A DNA stretch of 64,000 bases from Talinum fruticosum (Eukaryota; Streptophyta; Magnoliopsida; Caryophyllales; Talinaceae), in NCBI GenBank assembly GCA_021018815.1, contig JAITYX010000011.1, forward strand, positions 1,812,501-1,876,500, in the 5' to 3' direction. Position 1 is the first letter of the stretch. Every line of letters begins with the position of its first letter. Positions 57,312-64,000 of the stretch are shown here, piece by piece. The notes below the pieces were generated by a model, which was not told the DNA's origin, did no database searches, and saw only the letters and a list, made by a program, of their open reading frames with translations. A program made the position numbers and the translations under genes.

Positions 57312-60300
57312 CACACACACACACACATTACTTTTTGAGTTCTACGTTTCCTATTTGCATTCACACACACACACATATAGTATGTTGTCTTAATCATTTT
57401 GTTTTGCTTGTGCAGGTTTTGGTGGGGAGGCTTCTGGAAGGTGCAGTCTTTATTCTTTATGTGCTAGATTAATCATCAAATATAGGCGTTGCTCTTTAAA
57501 TCTGCAATCTTTGATATAGATGCATAATAAATATTTCTGTTATCTGTCTGTATAGACACACGTGTGTGTATGCTGGTAAGAAGGCTAATGGTTTCATTAC
57601 TACGACGCAAAAATGCCCTTCTCAAGGACTTACATCCTGTAGAGCACTATGTATGGGATTGTCCCATATCATGGCCTCCCTAGTCAATTTAATAATTCAT
57701 CCATACATTTCTCATATTTCATATAACACTCTGCTAAAAATAAATTCCTTTGTCTGATTTGCTCCATAACTCTCTGTACAGTATCCTGCCATCTTACTGT
57801 TTCCTGGTTGAATATAGTGTGGTTTTTGTCCAACCAGATATTGTGAATCATGGCTGTAAATGTAGCAAACATCAGCTTTCTCTTTGCTTGTGCGCACTTC
57901 ATGTTCAGCAATGTGTCTTCCCACTGATTGTCTGTGTGGGAGTGTGCATGGGAATGTCCATCTGAAGCCGTTTGCAGAGTTCATCCCTGATTTGTGGAGC
58001 GTTCACAATCAAAATAGAGATGCCTCTGTGTTTGTGCCCCTCCTACAAAGGGCACAACTCTGATCCATATGGGGATAAATTTTTGCCAATCTAACCCTGA
58101 GAGGGAATCTATTACACATATACACCCAGTAAATGAAAGAAGTCTTAGGGATATTCATTCTAGACTACACAGTTGTAGCTCAGTTAACTCTCTCTAACAT
58201 TTAGACTCCATATGTACCTTCCAGACTCCTAATAGATGGCTGAGTTAATAAGTAGCACTCTGCCTGAATAAGAGATATGCTTTGAAGATCAAGTTTAAAT
58301 TTTTACAATGAATTTTTTCACAAGTGTTCTGCAGTCCATCTTACTCAGAGTACCTGTAATATATATCCCTAGGTACCTAAATGGGAACCCACCCTCTGTA
58401 AAGGCGGTCAACTGAATGATCTCTTGCTTTGTGCTAGGATACCCTCGTCCTACTACATTTTGTGACTTGGTCTGATTTGTATGGCCAGTAGTTTCTGAAA
58501 ACTTAGTGGAATCCTCCATCAAACACTGAGCAGACTGCCTGTTAGCAGTACAGAACAATATCAAATTAGCAGCAAAAAGAAGGTGAACCATCATCAGTTT
58601 TTGGTGTTTTGGATGAAACCTGAATTCGTGCATCTCAGTGACATACTTTAACGTTGTTGACATATGTTGCATGGTTACGACAGAGCGAAGATGCGGGGGG
58701 TCTACTTGTGTAAGTCCCCTACCTGCCACAAAGTAGCCCACCATTTAGATTGATGTTAAATGAGGTAGTACCTAACTACTTATGCAAGGCATGATCCACT
58801 GAATAAACAGAGGGAATTTGTAACCCTCTAACACCTCCTTCACAAAGTTCCAATGAACAGAATTATAAGCCTTTTTAAATCTTTCATCAAACATGTTGCA
58901 AAAATATTTCTTCCTATTATAGCCTCTACCTATCTCATGACAAAGAAGAACATTATGTAACAATTCCCTTCCTTTAACAAAAGCTCCTTGGCTCTGGTCA
59001 ACTGGCCTAGGTAATTTTTAGCTTGGGTTTTGGTGGACTGAAGCAAAATACCTCTCTAAACTTCCTCTGCTTCTTTTCAATGGAGTGGTAGAAGAGGTTT
59101 TAAATTTAAGGTCCAACGGAACTAGTCTCTCTGTAATTTTTGCAATTCAAGGCCACAAATCAGAATGCCCCCCCAGGCGCCAACCCCTGCCTGGCGGCGG
59201 GACTTTTGGGACATGGATATGGATATGGATTTGTACCATTTCATCTTCTGAGCATCATTCCTGATGTTTAGAATTAGGGGACCGATATCATTCCAGCAAG
59301 CATTAAAAAACTCACTGTTGAACCTGTTTGGACCTGGTGGTTTGGCATTGCGAATGGAAAACATATCTTGCTTGATAAGCTTGTCGGTGAGTGGCTTACA
59401 CAAGTCTATGTGCTGCTCATCTGAAAGTATAGAACCTGTAGCTATAATTTCATGCCAAATACCCCTCCTGTTAATCTGCTGCTGTCTCCAAATCTTTTTT
59501 TTTTTTTTTTTTTTGGATAAGTAACCAAAGATGTATAAATGAGACACCAAAGGGTGTCACCCATGTACAAAAGGGGCATTGAGCTCTCATCCATAATATG
59601 ATTTATAAAATCCAAAAAATTAAAGTTCTATCACTATTAAGCACAAAACTCCAACTATACAACAATTTCAAAAAGTAGAACTTGAAATTTTGAATGACGA
59701 AGCGTTGTCCTCAAAAATCCGTTGATTTTTCTCTTTCCAAGTAGCCCGCCAAATAGCCGAAGTAATCAGTTATTAACTTGGCCACATCCTCAAAACTATC
59801 AATGGTATTGCCATCAGCATCATGCAAAGAGTAAATATAATTGGCCAACAAAATTTACCCAATCCATTTTTCTCTGTTGTTGCATAAGGAATAAGGATGA
59901 GTTCACAATTGACATATAATTCCCTCTAATAATTTTTTTTTATGCTGCAATTCCAAATTTGGAGGATCAGACTGTAGTTCCTTTTGGATTCTTTCAAGGT
60001 TCATTCTGTGAACCTCTTGTTGATGATGTATATCTGCAAATTTCTCTATTTAGGTTTTTCTAAGGCTTTCTAAAGCTCTTTAGGCCCTCCATATGCATAC
60101 ATTTTGCATCCTTTCTTTTTATTTGCAATAGCTAGTTTCACAATATAACAAAATCTAAAAACAGCTGCACTTCTTGGGCAATATGGGAATGAAATAACAA
60201 TGGAGTATGATCTGAAGATCCTTGAGCCAAGTATTCTACTTGGGAAAAGTCAAATGGTATATACCAGGCCATGTTCACCAATGCTCTATCTATCCTGGAG

Positions 60301-60917
60301 CATATTCTTTTGTTAGAGCATGAATATTGAACCCTAAAGCTTCTGATTTCTTATAGCTTACAGTCCTCGATACACTTTGTTAAAATCTGTTACTTCAGCA
60401 TGCACCACATGGCCGCCGCCTCCGGTGCACAATGACTAGGATTGGCCTCCTCTGGCTAATTACCTCTGCGCATTCCTTTTGTCTGTATTACTTCTCTCTT
60501 CTCCACCTTTTCATGCGCAACATCTCCTGGTGATTTCAAGCGTTCTCTGGTAGGATTGGTGTCTGCCTTTAGTTTCTTGCTTCCCCATAGGGTTTTCGTG
60601 TTTTTTTTTTTTTTTTTTTGCGGCTTTGTTGCCAGAAATCCATCAAAATCGGTGAAGCTAGTTTCCCAAAATATCCAGTGTTGAATCGTAGTAACCAGAG
60701 AATGGCCGGCCACGACAGTGGTCACTATCGGCAAAGTTGCTGCCGGAAGTAGATTTCTGGTGTCCGGGTGTGAGGTCTCTCACAGTTCAGATCTGGAAAG
60801 AGGGAGGGGGTGGGAAGGGTGCGTGATAAAGTGATGCGTCTATCACATTTTGATTGAAAATTAGTGGTCCAGACTAATGTTCTCATCTCATTGAAATACA
60901 ATGTTCTCGCTGGATAT

Positions 60918-61004
<87 letters not shown>

Positions 61005-63202
61005 GACGTCTGTGTCATATTTTTATCTTCCCTGTGAAGCTTAGGTTTAGCTGATAACCTCACGAATATATATCTTATGGTGTTGACTATTCAGCTTTGA
61101 GCAAGCTTAAGGATTTTTGAGTCAGGATAGCTTTTACATTGGTATACATGTTGCTCAAAAACAATGGTTGGCAATTTAGCATTTAATAAGTATTATTTTT
61201 ATCTATGTAAATATATTTAAAATTGACAATGTCATGGAGTGACATATGACAATCTCGGTGGCTTGTAATATGCAGTTGCGCGAGAATAATAGGTCCACAT
61301 TGTAGCTTATAAGTGTGTAGCTTGGGTTCATTGGATGCAATTTGTAACTGCGATTGAGTATTTTATGTTAGCTATGCATTAGAAACAAAATATTTTTTGG
61401 TGCTTTACGAATTATTTTGGTGCTTTAAGAATTATTTATGGTCATCTTCTTTCTCAAAATCAACCCCTCATAAATTTCAAGCCCATAAAAAGAAGGGTAT
61501 AATTGGTATGATAAGAAGAATTAGCTTCACACTTTTGTGCTAGCACAGATTAGTGTTAATATATATATTTTTGGTATGAGTACTTTATTTGCAACTCACT
61601 AATAGACAAAAAAGAACTACGACAATTCTTTCTTTAAAAAAGTGTTTAAATTCGTGTGATGTACAGAAGTTCCTGAAGTTTATTTTTACATTTGTAATGC
61701 ATTCTATGCTGTTCTTTGTACTTGTAGGTTGGGAATGATCTTTCACAATTCGTTGGGCCACTATTGCTAAATAGCCTCCTACAGGTCAGTTCCTCTGTTT
61801 TGCCTCTCCCCAACCCCGCGGCTGGACGTGCTGGACCCCTGATAAAATTGCAAAACTGGAACTCTGTTTTTAAGCTACTAAATTGCCCTCTGATCAAAGA
61901 GTGCAGGCTAGTCATCATATGTTCTCAATCAGTAAGCATATATTATTAGAAGAAAGGCAGAAACTTATTAGAAGTTTGAGAGCAACATTTCTTGTTGATA
62001 AACTTACCCACTCAATTGTCCACCCCCTCCCCTGCCCCTGAAAAAAAAATCTGGAAGAAAGGAAGAAACTTATTAGAAGGCGATTGTTGGTTTTCACCTT
62101 TTTTCAAATTTAAAATTCCTGTGCTTTGATCTCTAACTGAATGCAGCGTGTAATTTGCAGTCCATGCAACAAGGTGATCCAGCTTGGATAGGATACATCA
62201 TTGCTTTTTCAATATTTGTTGGAGTGGTATGACTTCAATCCTTGCTTATCTTTTATCATCTTTATTACTATATAATCCATCATGTGTGCTTATTTTGGTT
62301 TAATAGTTTGTGATGTTGCACCTGTGGTAGTAATGTAGTATGTTGTATGATCAGGTCCTATTCTGCCTCTTTAGGATTTACCATTAGAATTCTGACTTAT
62401 CCTTAAGGATGAAGCCGCTTTGTAAAAAGCAATTCACTGGGATGTATTTATTTTACCTTCGGTGCCGAGTTTTGTCATCAAAAGGTCTAGCATGAACTGT
62501 GTTTTTTCCACTTAGAACCTGACTGCTGCTAAGCTCGTTCACAGAAATCTGTTTGGTGGTTCTCTCTGTTTCAGAGCAAGTTTGCATGTTTTCTGGAATT
62601 CTCATTCCCGGTTTAGTTGTTTAGGGCAATTATTGAGCTTTGATATGTGTCTGAGAAGTTATACTTGTTACAAATGCATTTATCTAGGTCCTAGGTTGTT
62701 ATTACCCGCTAATGATAAATATTGTTGAGATTGATTACAAAGATGCATGTGTTATCTTACTCCCATGCTTCTCTGTTGTCTTTTTCTTTTTGTTTCCCTT
62801 CTCTACCTCTAATTCTTATTCTTTCTATTCTTCCCTTCTGCTGCTCTCTTCCCTTCCCTTATTGTCTATCAATTTGATATCAAAGCTTCTTATTGTTTAT
62901 TAGTTCTATTCCTAACTCTTGTCTCCAGGTAATTGCCTTTTCCCTTGTATACCCATTCCTTATAATCTTTAAACTTATAGCAAGCTTGTGTTCTAATAGT
63001 TTGAAAGGATGTCACCTGTAGTCTTGTATGCTTTGAATAGATTAACTGCAGTTCTGTGCTGACAGTACCTGGCCTGTTTCTGACTTTCTTGATTTTTTAT
63101 GGGTCCAAATTTTGTTGTTGTATGCAGGTCTTAGGAGTGTTATGTGAAGCACAGTATTTCCAAAATGTGATGCGTGTTGGTTTCCGACTTCGATCAACAT
63201 TG
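52847..63202 (+). CDS. ABCC2: ABC transporter C family (ABCC1/ABCC2-type), 5' part, ten coding exons
   Basis: The exons encode the start of a plant multidrug-resistance-associated ABC transporter, a vacuolar-membrane pump in the family that moves glutathione conjugates and phytochelatin-metal complexes. The exons are 52847-53179, 54424-54602, 55441-55480, 56192-56348, 56910-57024, 57104-57188, 57416-57440, 61728-61784, 62161-62226 and 63128-63202. They cover the N-terminal TMD0 (residues 1 to about 185), the L0 linker with DPYPGYTP and [15 protein letters not shown], and the start of TMD1 ([32 protein letters not shown]). The nucleotide-binding domains lie beyond the window. All junctions keep phase except for a frameshift in 57104-57188. 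The intron after 54602 has a GC donor. The ABCC1/ABCC2 clade is clear, but the exact paralogue is not. Confidence 0.88.
54424..54602 (+). CDS. ABCC2: ABCC coding exon 2, ends at a GC donor
   Basis: It follows GTGTCAG and encodes [15 protein letters not shown] to [10 protein letters not shown] plus two bases of an Arg codon. The homologous join to the next exon ([10 protein letters not shown]) requires the exon to end at AG|GCCAGT, that is, a GC rather than a GT donor. There is no GT at this position. Confidence 0.85.
55441..55480 (+). CDS. ABCC2: ABCC coding exon 3 (40 bases)
   Basis: Bounded by TTTCAG and GTTAGT. It encodes [13 protein letters not shown] after completing the split Arg codon. 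The small size and sequence match the TMD0 end of plant ABCC1/2 proteins. Confidence 0.85.
56192..56348 (+). CDS. ABCC2: ABCC coding exon 4, L0 linker
   Basis: It follows GATCAG and encodes [20 protein letters not shown] to [10 protein letters not shown]. The highly conserved DPYPGYTP and EYEELPGG segments of the L0 linker are intact. The donor is GTACGT. Confidence 0.9.
56910..57024 (+). CDS. ABCC2: ABCC coding exon 5
   Basis: It follows TGGTAG and encodes [19 protein letters not shown], then [19 protein letters not shown]. This is the elbow and first TMD1 region. The donor is GTATGT, and the phase continues into the next exon through a split Asn codon. Confidence 0.9.
57104..57188 (+). CDS. 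ABCC2: ABCC coding exon 6 with frameshift
   Basis: It starts in frame as [13 protein letters not shown] but runs into TAG at 57174-57176. In another frame the conserved continuation is present: [13 protein letters not shown] from 57151. About four extra bases lie at 57144-57150 where homologues have Pro-Trp. The exon is 85 bases, one more than a multiple of three, while the splice phases of both neighbours need a multiple of three. Either the gene is broken here or the sequence has an error. Confidence 0.82.
57246..57327. repeat. Compound (AT)n(AG)n(AC)n microsatellite
   Basis: Consecutive AT, AG and AC runs in the intron between ABCC exons 6 and 7. A shorter AC run follows at about 57362-57376. 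Confidence 0.95.
57416..57440 (+). CDS. ABCC2: ABCC coding exon 7 (25 bases)
   Basis: It lies between TGTGCAG and GTGCAG. It completes the Arg codon and encodes FWWGGFWK, a strongly conserved ABCC1/2 signature. The following intron is 4.3 kb and contains LINE remnants. Confidence 0.85.
59495..59770 (-). mobile_element. 3' end of a second LINE nested in the first
   Basis: On the minus strand it starts with [18 protein letters not shown], the C-terminal end typical of plant L1 ORF2. It continues through a short 3' region containing TACATGGGTGACACCCTTTG and ends in TTACTTATCC and a run of 20 A (plus-strand T at 59495-59514). This is a 5'-truncated insertion between the endonuclease and RT parts of the first LINE. 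The right boundary is approximate. Confidence 0.72.
60601..60620. repeat. Poly-T tract
   Basis: A run of about 20 T within the right part of the LINE-rich intron. It may mark another short retroposed tail, but no body was identified. Confidence 0.5.
60919..60999. repeat. Compound (CT)n(CA)n microsatellite
   Basis: About 20 CT units followed by about 20 CA units in the large ABCC intron. Confidence 0.95.
61728..61784 (+). CDS. ABCC2: ABCC coding exon 8
   Basis: It lies between CTTGTAG and GTCAGT, 57 bases in phase 0. It encodes [19 protein letters not shown], part of a TMD1 helix. Confidence 0.88.
62161..62226 (+). CDS. ABCC2: ABCC coding exon 9
   Basis: It lies between TTTGCAG and GTATGA, 66 bases in phase 0. 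It encodes [19 protein letters not shown] plus VGV, a TMD1 segment conserved in the family. Confidence 0.88.
63128..63202 (+). CDS. ABCC2: ABCC coding exon 10, last in the window
   Basis: It lies between TATGCAG and GTAAAT, 75 bases in phase 0. It encodes [19 protein letters not shown] and RLRSTL. The next homologous exon (the VFRKSL region) is not found before 64000, so the gene continues to the right. Confidence 0.88.
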
Positions 63203-63499
63203 GTAAATCCTTTTCTAAGACCGTTGTAATGCCATACTTCTTTTCAGGCTGATGTGAGGTTATCATTTCATGAAATACTTGTATATGTTTTTATTTCTTT
63301 TTTGAGCATGTGCTGCTATGGTTCGAAGCTATCTTTCATTCATCTATGGAGCATTCTTTCAACCAATTTTTCAAGCAGCGAAAGTTGCCATGTGGTCTTC
63401 CTGTTTGACTGAGCAGAACTTTTTCCCTCTAATTGCATTGCAAAGTAATTGAGCTGTCATCACTTTAGAATCTAGTGTCAGATGTGAACAACCTTCTTG

Positions 63500-63850
63500 A
63501 AATCAATTGTAGGGCTGGTGTTAAATTTATATTAATGGGGCCTTAATCAAAGGATCAATGCATATAAGCCCATTTTGTCCATGAGTTTCCGACCCAAAAC
63601 CAATTGACTATGGGTGGAGGAAGTCATTGGCTTAGATACAAGCTCAAGGCCTCTAATTTTATCAATGTGGGAGATACCCTCTTTCATATTCTTCACACAC
63701 CCCCTCATATGTGGGTTATTGATAGGCCTCAACACATGGTGTAACCCGTTATCCATATGGGGCATGGTGGCAAACCGAGATTGAGCACCACCTGTGTCTT
63801 GGCTCCACTTGCCACAGTGTTTTCTTAATCTCCGTGTCACTATGTTGCAG
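63500..63850 (-). repeat. Possible dispersed repeat in the last ABCC intron
   Basis: The sequence is unlike the surrounding AT-rich intron. A 97-codon minus-strand frame (63840-63547) includes a TCCCACATTGAT word often seen in plant LTRs. No terminal duplication was found. I do not recognise a protein. Confidence 0.3.
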
Positions 63851-64000
63851 ATTTTTTATCCTAAATGTGAGTTTTGATTTTTGGTTTGCCTTTAACTTAA
63901 TAGAACATTCATAAAAATTGGCAATGGCATTTTGCATAAAAAATCCACAACACAGTGACATGAGGTTTATAAAACAAAATTTACTGGAAAAACGAAGAAA

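Larger units (their letters stand above)
57640..60740 (-). mobile_element. L1-type LINE remnant in an ABCC intron
   Basis: On the minus strand, from right to left: a possible ORF1 remnant (60734-60456); the endonuclease end with [17 protein letters not shown] and [15 protein letters not shown] (60300-60170); the RT with [15 protein letters not shown] (about 59430), [12 protein letters not shown] (about 58860) and [14 protein letters not shown] (about 58530); [12 protein letters not shown] (about 58370); and a zinc-knuckle region ending near 57700 (CALCRRGT, then [14 protein letters not shown]). The RT catalytic FADD reads FAAN. Stops and frameshifts are frequent. It is interrupted by a second LINE piece at 59495-59770. 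No poly-A end was found at the left side. Confidence 0.78.

Noticed and set aside
57246..57376. Regular short repeats that could suggest a CRISPR array
   Set aside because: They are simple AT, AG and AC dinucleotide runs in an intron of a plant gene.
63508..63734. Possible solo LTR in the last intron
   Set aside because: Candidate TG...CA ends exist but the flanking 5 bases differ (TCAAT and CATGG), so I list it only as a possible repeat.

Overview
This window is plant nuclear DNA, most likely from a eudicot. It has intron-rich coding sequence, AT-rich intergenic DNA, several classes of plant transposable element nested in one another, and an ABCC-type transporter gene whose exons match the plant ABCC1/ABCC2 clade. 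The sequence does not show the species.

From 1 to about 50 kb the window is almost entirely transposon-derived. At the left is a complete Ty1/copia element of the Sirevirus type (1502-12106, LTRs of about 1.43 kb, TSD TATAA). It carries degraded gag-pol and a long extra region downstream of pol that holds an env-like reading frame. It sits beside an older, related copia element on the minus strand. From about 13 to 41.5 kb lies a broken minus-strand Ty3/gypsy element of the Tat/Ogre type. Its protease, RT, RNase H and integrase are scattered because other elements inserted into it: a hAT-like element (19850-20449), a 16.1-kb CACTA element (21159-37249, TSD CCA), a solo LTR (37800-39637) and a second hAT-like element (40639-41168). 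The CACTA element contains its own TNP2-type transposase remnants, a solo LTR that itself contains another solo LTR, another Tat fragment, and long fold-back hairpins. A fourth solo LTR lies at 42483-45616 (TSD ATAAC).

From 45.6 to 50.9 kb is low-complexity intergenic DNA with an intronless, broken peroxiredoxin-IIE copy on the minus strand. From about 50.9 kb to the right edge is the only host gene with conserved coding exons: the 5' part of an ABCC transporter on the plus strand, with a non-coding first exon and ten coding exons in the window. One exon has a net +1 frameshift and an in-frame stop, and one intron appears to use a GC donor. The large intron 57441-61727 is filled with nested L1-type LINE remnants and dinucleotide repeats.

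The layout is therefore a transposon cluster next to a gene. Apart from the ABCC exons, I see no reading frame that I would call a functional host gene.
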